From an uncultured Ruminococcus sp. (GTDB taxonomy: Bacteria; Bacillota; Clostridia; Oscillospirales; Ruminococcaceae), in the NCBI GenBank assembly GCA_947173865.1, contig CAMWGS010000085.1, forward strand, positions 1 to 8,001: 8,001 nucleotides of DNA. Reading direction: 5' to 3'. Shown here piece by piece: positions 1 through 5,765 of the stretch (within the stretch, counting starts at the first letter, position 1; every line of letters starts with the position of its first letter). The notes beneath the pieces are model-generated. The model did not search any database. It was not told the DNA's origin and worked only from the letters and a program-made list of their open reading frames with translations. The position numbers were made by a program, and so were the translations under genes.

Positions 1-2
1 GA

Positions 3-8
3 TATAAT
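3..8 (+). promoter_or_regulatory. Possible -10 box of the promoter for the upstream gene
   Basis: A perfect TATAAT lies 35 bases before the ATG at 44, set in GATATAAT, the same eight bases that form the -10 region of the trp promoter at 978-985. The matching -35 box would fall outside the window, so this is only half a promoter. In A+T-rich sequence a chance TATAAT is common. The placement, just ahead of a good ribosome binding site, is the main support. Confidence 0.35.
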
Positions 9-43
9 TAACTCGTACATAATAACGAAAGGGGTAATACCAT

Positions 44-916
44 ATGAATGTCAATGACCTGAAAACACTTGAGGAACTGCTCAGAAATAAGCATAACTGT
101 TCTGAATACATTGCAAGGGTTGAGGCAATTTATAATTCAAAAACTACCTATCCTACAGAATTGAAAAAACTTAAAAACAAAAGACCTCTCTATGTTATAA
201 TATCTGTTATCATCAGTATTTTGATTGTATTTATTACTTATTCTGTCTATAACCATATTGAACATTTGGCTGATACAGGAGGGTTAAATTTTTTTGAAGA
301 TATGATTTTTGCTTTTGGTGGGGGACTACTGCTTGTTTTGCTGGCAATTGGAGCTGTTTGCCTTACATTATTTTTAGGTTGTAAAACTGTGGGGGATATT
401 AATGGGTGGATTAGTGACCGAAAAAAATGGATTGATTATGGTTTGCGACTTGAAAAAACTAATAAATCAGAAGCATCTGTTGCACATCAGATATTGAACG
501 GAAAGTTAACATGGGAAGTATTAAGAAAACCTCTTGCTGATATGGACAGTCAGATAAACAGAATTGTTTCAGCTATTCCAGAAAAACAGCGACGTATAAT
601 TTTCAGAGAAGAAAGTGCCAGCGGAAAACAGCAAACATTATTGTGTTTTGCAAATATTATAAACAGTATTATTTGGAGTATGGAACGGGGAAATTCTTTT
701 TATACTGCTTGTGAAGAACAGGATAATAAATATAGACAATTAAGAAGTGAAGTAAGACGCATGGAAAAAGAAGAAGAAAAAAGAGAACGCATCAGAAATA
801 TGGAAAAAAATCTTTCCGATATTGCCGACGGAATCAGGCAGGTAAATGCCGAAGCAGAAAGAAGATATGAAGAAGAAAATTTCAGACAGGAAATGCGTGA
901 TATTTTCAGAAGATAA
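44..916 (+). CDS. Hypothetical membrane protein with two transmembrane helices and a charged C-terminal coiled coil
   Basis: I do not recognise this 290-residue protein. An N-terminal soluble helix-rich stretch (residues 1-47) leads into two hydrophobic segments, about 49-69 and 87-112, separated by a short linker, giving a hairpin in the membrane with both large ends on the same side, probably the cytoplasm. Residues 120-225 look soluble and mixed in character. Residues 225-290 are very rich in Glu, Arg and Lys and are probably a coiled coil. There is no signal peptide or catalytic motif that I can name. The start is supported by AAAGGGG at 28-34, nine bases before the ATG. Its base composition looks more A+T-rich than the trp genes (sampled lines about 32-38% G+C against mostly 40-50%). 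It is separated from the trp genes by their own promoter, so no functional link is implied. It could be a stress, envelope or accessory-region protein; none of these is supported directly. Confidence 0.8.
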   Translation: MNVNDLKTLEELLRNKHNCSEYIARVEAIYNSKTTYPTELKKLKNKRPLYVIISVIISILIVFITYSVYNHIEHLADTGGLNFFEDMIFAFGGGLLLVLLAIGAVCLTLFLGCKTVGDINGWISDRKKWIDYGLRLEKTNKSEASVAHQILNGKLTWEVLRKPLADMDSQINRIVSAIPEKQRRIIFREESASGKQQTLLCFANIINSIIWSMERGNSFYTACEEQDNKYRQLRSEVRRMEKEEEKRERIRNMEKNLSDIADGIRQVNAEAERRYEEENFRQEMRDIFRR

Positions 917-956
917 TTTACTGTAAATATTTAAAAAATAAATTATTGTTTACTAC

Positions 957-985
957 TTGACAAATCACAATTACGGTGATATAAT
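957..985 (+). promoter_or_regulatory. Sigma-A type promoter of the trp operon, full consensus with extended -10
   Basis: TTGACA at 957-962 and TATAAT at 980-985 are both perfect consensus boxes separated by exactly 17 bases. TG at 977-978 sits one base before the -10 box, giving an extended -10 (TGATATAAT). Transcription should start near A992, only about 12 bases before the first paired bases of the T-box leader, which fits the usual arrangement. A promoter this close to consensus should initiate strongly and continuously, leaving control to the downstream attenuator. No operator-like inverted repeat is evident over the boxes. Confidence 0.9.
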
Positions 986-1003
986 GTTTACATAATTAAA
1001 CCG

Positions 1004-1105
1004 TTGACGTGGAGATAAAGGTAATTATGCTTCTACAGAGAGCCTGCGGTGCTGAGAGTCGGGCGAAAAACAGGTTATCAAATGGACCACTGAGGGCGTA
1101 GTCAA
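1004..1105 (+). promoter_or_regulatory. T-box Stem I with UGG (Trp) specifier codon at 1083-1085
   Basis: The base helix pairs TTGAC (1004-1008) with GTCAA (1101-1105), continued by GTGG (1009-1012) with CCAC (1087-1090) across an unpaired 3' stretch (1091-1100), which may hold a kink-turn. Above it lies the specifier loop: AGATAAA on the 5' side (1013-1019) and AAATGGA on the 3' side (1080-1086). In it TGG at 1083-1085 is followed by A, the usual purine after the specifier. A wobble-containing helix GGTAATT (1020-1026) with GGTTATC (1073-1079) closes the loop. The distal helix GCCTG (1042-1046) with CGGGC (1060-1064) carries the conserved GGTGCTGAGAG loop that contacts the tRNA elbow, next to an AGAGAG bulge (1037-1042). 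Pairings were worked out by eye. The UGG codon should pair with the CCA anticodon of tRNA-Trp. Confidence 0.88.
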
Positions 1106-1206
1106 ATGAAAATTTTTTCAGAGTATTCTGCGACGTTAAGACGTGCGTTAACCGTCAGGGATATGCCTGTATCCCGTTAAAGTGCATGGTCTTTGTACCA
1201 TGAATC

Positions 1207-1240
1207 AAGGTGGTACCACGGATAAGTTTTATTCGTCCTT
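1207..1240 (+). promoter_or_regulatory. T-box antiterminator with UGGU tRNA-binding bulge
   Basis: AAGG (1207-1210) pairs with CCTT (1237-1240), and ACG plus GATAA (1218-1225) pair with TTATT plus CGT (1229-1236) around a GTT loop. Between the helices on the 5' side is the seven-base bulge TGGTACC (1211-1217). Its first four bases, UGGU, are placed to pair with the NCCA end of an uncharged tRNA. The antiterminator shares bases 1235-1240 with the left arm of the terminator, so the two structures cannot coexist; this is the switch. The core reads ACCACG where the common family form is ACCGCG. Confidence 0.92.
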
Positions 1241-1279
1241 GACAGATTTTTAGTTATCTGTCAGGGACTTTTTTATTTT
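1235..1279 (+). terminator. Intrinsic terminator of the T-box attenuator
   Basis: The left arm at 1235-1247 (GTCCTTGACAGAT) pairs with the right arm at 1256-1268 (ATCTGTCAGGGAC) in a 13-bp stem with a single internal G-U pair, closed by an 8-base A+T-rich loop (TTTTAGTT). It is followed directly by a T-rich tract at 1269-1279 broken by one A. The trpE ribosome binding site begins about ten bases after the tract, so this is a leader terminator controlling read-through into the operon and not the end of the upstream gene alone. Confidence 0.95.
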
Positions 1280-1301
1280 GTTAATTTTTGGAGGTGCATT
1301 T

Positions 1302-2771
1302 ATGAACTTTTTACCTGAATTTGATAAAGTCAAGGAAATAGCAGAAAGTGGAAAATATGATATTCTGCCTGTAAGCTGTGAAATTATGTCCGATATCTGT
1401 ACGCCCATAGAGGCAGTAAGGATTCTCAAAAACGTTTCCACTCACTGCTATATGCTTGAATCAGTTGCGGACAAGGAAAAATGGGGACGCTATACTTTTA
1501 TCGGTTTTGAACCGAAACTGGAAATTACCTGTGCAGGAAATGACATTACAATCGGTGATGTTAAGATGAAATCAAATGACCCGAGAGAACAGATAAGACA
1601 GATTCTTTCTTCTTACAGAAGTCCGAAATTTGATTATCTGCCGTCATTTACAGGCGGACTTGTCGGCTATTTCTCATATGATTTTCTGGGATATTCAGAA
1701 CCGTCGGTAAGGATTGAAACAGAGGACACCGAAAATTTCAAGGATGTTGACCTTATGCTTTTTGACAAGGTAATTGCTTTTGACAATTTCCGTCAGAAAA
1801 TAATACTCATTGCAAATATGAATCTGAGTGAACCCGAAACAAGCTACAACAAGGCACAGCTTGAACTCAGACAGCTTGCCGAACTTTTAAGAAACGGTGA
1901 AAGGGCAAAAGAACCTGCGAGCCATCTTACTACTGAGGTTACTCCGCTTTTCAATCAGGAAAAATATTGTGAAATGGTTGAAAAGGCAAAACATCATATT
2001 CATGAGGGTGATATTTTTCAGATTGTTCTTTCAAACCGTCTCAGTGCCGGATTTGAGGGAAGTCTGTTCAACACATACCGTGTACTGAGAACTATAAATC
2101 CGTCGCCTTATATGTTCTATTTTTCGGGAACTGACGTGGAGATTGCAGGTGCTTCACCTGAAACCCTTGTCAAGCTTGAGGACGGTGTTCTTCATACTTT
2201 CCCGTTGGCTGGTACACGTCCCAGAGGCAAGACCGAAACAGAGGACATTGAACTTGAAAAAGGTCTGCTTGCCGACGAAAAGGAACTTGCCGAGCATAAT
2301 ATGCTTGTTGATTTGGGGCGTAACGATTTGGGAAAAATCAGTAAATTCGGTTCTGTACAGGTTGAGAAACTCCACAGCATTGAAAGATACTCCCATGTAA
2401 TGCATATTGGTTCAACAGTGAGAGGTGAAATTATTGAAGATACATTCGACGCACTCGATGCAGTAAGTGCGGTTCTTCCTGCGGGAACACTTTCGGGAGC
2501 TCCGAAGATAAGAGCTTGTCAGCTTATTGCAGAACTTGAAAACAATAAGCGTGGGATTTACGGCGGTGCTATCGGTTATATCGACTTTACTGGAAATCTT
2601 GACACCTGCATTGCAATAAGAATTGCGTATAGAAAAAACGGAAAAGTCTTTGTAAGAAGCGGTGCGGGAATTGTAGCCGATTCAGTACCCGAGAAAGAAT
2701 ATCAGGAGTGTATAAACAAGGCGGCGGCAGTTATAAACGCACTTAAACTCGCAGAGGAGGAAGATTTATGA
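1302..2771 (+). CDS. trpE: Anthranilate synthase component I (chorismate-binding subunit)
   Basis: TrpE converts chorismate and ammonia (delivered by TrpG) to anthranilate and pyruvate, the committed step to tryptophan, in the cytoplasm. The 489 residues match the usual length. An N-terminal domain carries the LES element of the tryptophan feedback site (52-54). NPSPYMFY (266-273) is the second part of that site, so allosteric inhibition is probably retained. The catalytic chorismate-binding domain shows PLAGTRPRG (301-309), GRNDLG (339-344), HVMHIGSTVRG (365-375), AGTLSGAPKIRA (394-405) and GGAIGY (421-426). The AGT in the first of these, where aminodeoxychorismate synthase PabB typically has KGT, favours TrpE over PabB. 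The start at ATG 1302 is chosen because GGAGGTG at 1290-1296 is well placed; an in-frame TTG at 1278 lies in the terminator T-tract. The stop overlaps trpG as ATGA. Expression is governed by the T-box just upstream. Confidence 0.97.
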   Translation: MNFLPEFDKVKEIAESGKYDILPVSCEIMSDICTPIEAVRILKNVSTHCYMLESVADKEKWGRYTFIGFEPKLEITCAGNDITIGDVKMKSNDPREQIRQILSSYRSPKFDYLPSFTGGLVGYFSYDFLGYSEPSVRIETEDTENFKDVDLMLFDKVIAFDNFRQKIILIANMNLSEPETSYNKAQLELRQLAELLRNGERAKEPASHLTTEVTPLFNQEKYCEMVEKAKHHIHEGDIFQIVLSNRLSAGFEGSLFNTYRVLRTINPSPYMFYFSGTDVEIAGASPETLVKLEDGVLHTFPLAGTRPRGKTETEDIELEKGLLADEKELAEHNMLVDLGRNDLGKISKFGSVQVEKLHSIERYSHVMHIGSTVRGEIIEDTFDALDAVSAVLPAGTLSGAPKIRACQLIAELENNKRGIYGGAIGYIDFTGNLDTCIAIRIAYRKNGKVFVRSGAGIVADSVPEKEYQECINKAAAVINALKLAEEEDL

Positions 2772-3355
2772 TTTTACTGATTGACAACTATGACAGCTTT
2801 TCGTATAATCTTTACCAGCTTATCGGTGAAATCTGTCCCGACATAAAGGTTATCAGAAACGACGAAATGACCGTTGAGGAAATAGAAAAACTTGCTCCCG
2901 AAAGAATTATTATCTCTCCCGGTCCGGGCAGACCTGAGGACGCAGGTATTATTATTGAAGCGGCAAAGACGGTGTGTCAGAAAATTCCCACATTGGGCGT
3001 ATGTCTCGGACATCAGGCTATATGTGCGGCTTACGGTGCGGAGATAACGTATGCAAAAAAGCTTATGCACGGTAAGCAGTCAACTATAAAATTCAGTGGG
3101 AATTGTCCTATTTTCAGTGGAATAAACGAAAATGCACCTGTTGCAAGATACCATTCACTCGCCGCAAATCCCGAAACAATTCCTGAATGTTTTGAAGTTA
3201 CGGCAGTTGCGGACGACGGTGAAATAATGGCGGTTCAGCACAGGGACTATAAAATTTTCGGCGTTCAGTTCCACCCAGAATCAATCATGACACCCGACGG
3301 AAAAATTATGCTTGCTAATTTTATTAATATGAACGGAGATGACGGCAATGATTAA
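2768..3355 (+). CDS. trpG: Anthranilate synthase component II (glutamine amidotransferase)
   Basis: TrpG hydrolyses glutamine and channels ammonia to TrpE. It is a stand-alone class I glutamine amidotransferase of 195 residues, the family's normal length, not fused to TrpD as in some enterics. The catalytic triad is visible: Cys79 in GVCLGHQ, His169 and Glu171 in QFHPES. Other landmarks are NYDSFSYNL (7-15), the oxyanion-loop PGPG (51-54), HGK (101-103) and YHSL (128-131). Translation starts at ATG 2768, overlapping the trpE stop by four bases, with GGAGG at 2756-2760 inside the last codons of trpE (encoding its Glu-rich tail). This is a classic translational coupling arrangement that should help equal subunit production. 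In some Firmicutes the same subunit also serves PabB in folate synthesis; nothing here decides whether that holds. Confidence 0.96.
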   Translation: MILLIDNYDSFSYNLYQLIGEICPDIKVIRNDEMTVEEIEKLAPERIIISPGPGRPEDAGIIIEAAKTVCQKIPTLGVCLGHQAICAAYGAEITYAKKLMHGKQSTIKFSGNCPIFSGINENAPVARYHSLAANPETIPECFEVTAVADDGEIMAVQHRDYKIFGVQFHPESIMTPDGKIMLANFINMNGDDGND

Positions 3356-4367
3356 AGAAGCAATTATGAAAATCGTTGACAAACAGGATTTGACATACGA
3401 CGAAGCTTATAAAGTTGTGTCGGAAATTATGTCAGGTCAGACTACTCCTACACAGAATGCGGCATTTCTTGCGGCTCTTTCAACCAAAAGTACAAAAGCC
3501 GAAACTATTGAGGAAATAACAGGCTGTGCCGCAGCCATGCGTGACGCAGCCGTAAAGTTTGAGAACGACCTTGACCTTCTCGAAATCGTCGGAACAGGCG
3601 GTGACAACTCACAGAGTTTCAATATTTCGACGACTTCGGCACTTGTTATTGCGTCGTCTGGGATTCTCGTTGCAAAACACGGCAACCGTGCAGCATCTTC
3701 TCTTAGCGGTACGGCAGACTGTCTTGAAGCTCTCGGAGTAAATATTGACCTTGAACCCGAGAAATGTCGTCAGTTGCTGAATGAAGTGGGATTCTGCTTT
3801 TTCTTTGCACAGAAATATCATACTTCAATGAAATATGTCGGTGCTATAAGAAAAGAGCTTGGTATACGTACTGTTTTCAATATTCTCGGGCCTCTTACAA
3901 ATCCGTCCAATCCAAAAAAACATTTGCTTGGTGTTTACGACAGGTCACTTCTTGAACCTGTTGCTGAAGTTCTTATGAAACTCGGTTCAAAGCGTGGCAT
4001 GGTAGTTTACGGAACAGATAAGCTTGACGAAATTTCACTCAGTGCGTCCACAGCAGTTTGTGAGTACAAAGACGGCTGGATGAAAAATTATGAAATTACT
4101 CCGGAGCAGTTCGGTTTCGAGAGATGTGAAAAAGACGATTTAAAGGGCGGTAATCCTGTTGAGAATGCCGAAATCACAAGAAAAATTCTCAGTGGTGAAA
4201 TTACGGGACACAAGAGAAATGCCGTTATTCTCAATGCAGGGGCTGCTATTTATATAGGTGGTAAAGCTGATTCTATGGCAGACGGTGTGAAGCTTGCAGG
4301 TGAAATTATCGACTCGGGAAAAGCTCTTGCAACGCTTGAAAAACTTATTGAAGTTTCCAATAGCTGA
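3348..4367 (+). CDS. trpD: Anthranilate phosphoribosyltransferase
   Basis: TrpD transfers phosphoribosyl from PRPP to anthranilate, giving phosphoribosylanthranilate. The 339-residue protein has the family motifs in order: GTGGD (82-86) for PRPP diphosphate, NIST (92-95), KHGNRAASS (110-118) followed by GTADCLEALG (121-130), an HTSMK segment (158-162) where HPAMK is common, RTVFNILGPLTNP (174-186), and the metal-binding Asp227-Glu228 pair in KLDEIS. I place the start at ATG 3348, nine bases after GGAG (3335-3338). An in-frame ATG at 3339 touches that GGAG directly and would leave no room for it to work. With this start the gene overlaps trpG by eight bases. GTAD in place of the commoner GSAD is a conservative change and the enzyme should be active. 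Confidence 0.96.
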   Translation: MIKEAIMKIVDKQDLTYDEAYKVVSEIMSGQTTPTQNAAFLAALSTKSTKAETIEEITGCAAAMRDAAVKFENDLDLLEIVGTGGDNSQSFNISTTSALVIASSGILVAKHGNRAASSLSGTADCLEALGVNIDLEPEKCRQLLNEVGFCFFFAQKYHTSMKYVGAIRKELGIRTVFNILGPLTNPSNPKKHLLGVYDRSLLEPVAEVLMKLGSKRGMVVYGTDKLDEISLSASTAVCEYKDGWMKNYEITPEQFGFERCEKDDLKGGNPVENAEITRKILSGEITGHKRNAVILNAGAAIYIGGKADSMADGVKLAGEIIDSGKALATLEKLIEVSNS

Positions 4368-4377
4368 GGTGTGAAAT

Positions 4378-5160
4378 ATGACTATTCTTGAAAAACTTGC
4401 AAATCACGCTTCTGAACGTGTCGAAACAGCAAAGCAGAAAATTTCTGCGGACGAAATAAAAGAATGTGCGTTATCTCTGCCGACGTGGGACTTTGAATTT
4501 GAAAAGGCACTTTCAAAAGACGGTATGTCTTTTATATGCGAGTGTAAAAAAGCCTCTCCCTCGAAAGGTGTCATTGCGGAGAAATTTCCTTACCTGCAAA
4601 TCGCAAAGGAATACGAAAAAGCAGGTGCGGACTGTATTTCTGTTCTTACAGAACCAAAGTGGTTTCTGGGCAGTGACGAATATTTAAAGGAAATTGCCGA
4701 AAATGTCTCTGTACCTTGTATACGCAAGGACTTTACTGTTGACGAATATATGATTTATGAAGCTAAAGTTTTGGGTGCAAAGGCTGTACTTCTTATATGT
4801 TCGATTCTCACGGGCGAACAGATTAGGAATTATATAGAAATCTGTGATAAACTGGGAATTTCCGCACTTGTCGAGGCACACGACGAAAACGAAATAAAAA
4901 CTGCCGTTAACGCGGGTTCACGTATTATCGGCGTAAACAACAGAAATTTAAGTAACTTTACTGTTGATACGGGCAACAGCAGACGTATGCGTGAACTTGT
5001 GCCATCAGATATAATTTTTGTATCTGAAAGCGGAGTGAAAAACGCTGACGATATAAAATTACTCCGTGAAGCAGGTGCGGACGCTGTTCTTATCGGTGAA
5101 ACTCTCATGAGGGCAGACGATAAAACCGCCAAGCTTGAAGAACTGCGGGGAAATATATGA
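4378..5160 (+). CDS. trpC: Indole-3-glycerol phosphate synthase
   Basis: TrpC closes the indole ring, converting carboxyphenylamino-deoxyribulose phosphate to indole-3-glycerol phosphate with loss of CO2 and water. It is a 260-residue (beta/alpha)8 barrel with the expected catalytic positions: Glu55 and Lys57 in ECKKASPSKG, Lys117 in RKDFTVDEY, Glu166 in LVEAH, Asn187-Asn188-Arg189 in GVNNRNL, and Ser216-Glu217-Ser218-Gly219, followed by the phosphate-gripping LIGE (238-241). It is a single-function enzyme; TrpF is encoded separately next door, unlike the fused TrpC-TrpF of enterics. GAGGTG at 4366-4371, overlapping the trpD stop codon, is its ribosome binding site, six bases before the ATG. 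The stop overlaps trpF as ATGA. Confidence 0.96.
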   Translation: MTILEKLANHASERVETAKQKISADEIKECALSLPTWDFEFEKALSKDGMSFICECKKASPSKGVIAEKFPYLQIAKEYEKAGADCISVLTEPKWFLGSDEYLKEIAENVSVPCIRKDFTVDEYMIYEAKVLGAKAVLLICSILTGEQIRNYIEICDKLGISALVEAHDENEIKTAVNAGSRIIGVNNRNLSNFTVDTGNSRRMRELVPSDIIFVSESGVKNADDIKLLREAGADAVLIGETLMRADDKTAKLEELRGNI

Positions 5161-5759
5161 CTAAAATAAAAATGTGTGGTTTAAGCCGTTTATGTGATAT
5201 TGAGTACGCTAATGAAGTTAAACCTGATTTTATAGGTTTTGTGTTTGCCGGAAAAAGTAAACGGTATGTTTCACCTGAAAAAGCTTGTGAACTTCGTCAG
5301 AAACTTGACAGAGGAATAATTTCTGTTGGAGTTTTTGTCGATGCCGATATTGATTTTATAGCAGAACTGGTGAACAACAGTACTATTGATATAGTTCAGC
5401 TGCACGGTTCGGAAGATGAAAGCTATATAAAAAATCTCCGTAAACTTACAGATGTGCCGATAATACAGGCTTTCAGAATTGAAAAAATTTCCGACACTAA
5501 AAAGGCCGAATTATCAACAGCAGACTATGTACTTCTTGATTCGGGCGGAGGTTCGGGAAAGACTTTCGACCACTCGCTTATAGAAAATATAAAACGTCCT
5601 TATTTTCTCGCAGGCGGACTGACGCCCGAAAATGTGGGAAAAATTTCCCGAAAGCTTGAACCATATGCGGTTGACGCAAGTTCGTCACTTGAAACGGACG
5701 GTTACAAAGATATAAACAAAATGAGAGCGTTTGCGAAAGCTCTCGGAAGAAAGGATTGA
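5157..5759 (+). CDS. trpF: Phosphoribosylanthranilate isomerase
   Basis: TrpF carries out the Amadori rearrangement of phosphoribosylanthranilate to the substrate of TrpC. The 200-residue barrel has the catalytic cysteine Cys7 in KMCGLS and the catalytic aspartate Asp128 in LLDSGGGSGKTFD, plus QLHG (81-84) and the phosphate-binding FLAGGLTPENV (150-160). The second phosphate loop reads VDASSSLE (172-179), where SSGVE or SSGIE is more usual, so a Ser replaces the loop Gly; Gly-Tyr-Lys-Asp follows as expected. The start overlaps the trpC stop by four bases. Its ribosome binding site is modest (GGGGA at 5147-5151, five bases before the ATG), so initiation may depend on ribosomes finishing trpC. 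Confidence 0.95.
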   Translation: MTKIKMCGLSRLCDIEYANEVKPDFIGFVFAGKSKRYVSPEKACELRQKLDRGIISVGVFVDADIDFIAELVNNSTIDIVQLHGSEDESYIKNLRKLTDVPIIQAFRIEKISDTKKAELSTADYVLLDSGGGSGKTFDHSLIENIKRPYFLAGGLTPENVGKISRKLEPYAVDASSSLETDGYKDINKMRAFAKALGRKD

Positions 5760-5765
5760 TTTGAT

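Larger units (their letters stand above)
992..1279 (+). promoter_or_regulatory. T-box riboswitch leader of the trp operon, tRNA-Trp specific
   Basis: This is a transcription-attenuating T-box leader that reads the charging state of tRNA-Trp. All main parts can be found in order: Stem I with a specifier loop, an AGAGAG bulge and a GGTGCTGAGAG distal loop (1004-1105); small Stem II-region hairpins (CAGA/TCTG at 1119-1130; GAC+GTTAA at 1132-1139 with TTAAC+GTC at 1148-1156; GGGATA/TATCCC at 1158-1175); Stem III (CATGGT 1185-1190 with ACCATG 1197-1202); the T-box sequence itself (AGGTGGTACCACG, 1208-1220); and a terminator (1235-1279). The 5' end is set by the predicted start site. The RNA family is well known (Rfam T-box). 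The Trp assignment comes from the UGG specifier and agrees with the downstream genes. Confidence 0.95.

Noticed and set aside
913..946. ATAATTTA/TAAATTAT inverted repeat after the upstream gene as a terminator
   Set aside because: The 8-bp stem has only A-T pairs and an 18-base loop, with no G+C core or clean T-tract. It may help release weakly, but such repeats are expected by chance in this A+T-rich spacer.
1027..1101. A 24-codon reading frame in the leader (ATG 1027, TAG 1099-1101) that could be a leader peptide
   Set aside because: It lies inside Stem I of the T-box, contains no Trp codons (the UGG specifier is out of frame), and the AAAGG before it is explained by the stem. Trp attenuation by a leader peptide is not needed with a T-box present.
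992..1279. TRAP-binding GAG/TAG repeats in the trp leader
   Set aside because: No regular series of closely spaced GAG/TAG triplets is seen; the region is fully explained by the T-box fold.
1278..1301. Longer trpE starting at TTG 1278
   Set aside because: The start would lie in the terminator T-tract with no ribosome binding site, while ATG 1302 has GGAGGTG five bases upstream.
3339..3347. trpD start at ATG 3339
   Set aside because: GGAG (3335-3338) abuts this ATG with no spacing; ATG 3348 has normal nine-base spacing and the protein aligns well from there.
1302..3355. pabB/pabA (folate) assignment for the first two genes
   Set aside because: The PLAGT motif, the Trp-type feedback motifs and the placement ahead of trpDCFBA favour trpE/trpG.
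4830..5132. Minus-strand open frames of 60-104 codons across the operon, such as here, 6777-7082 and 7248-7562
   Set aside because: All lie inside well-supported + strand genes, have no convincing starts and resemble no protein; they are reflections of the codon pattern of the real genes.
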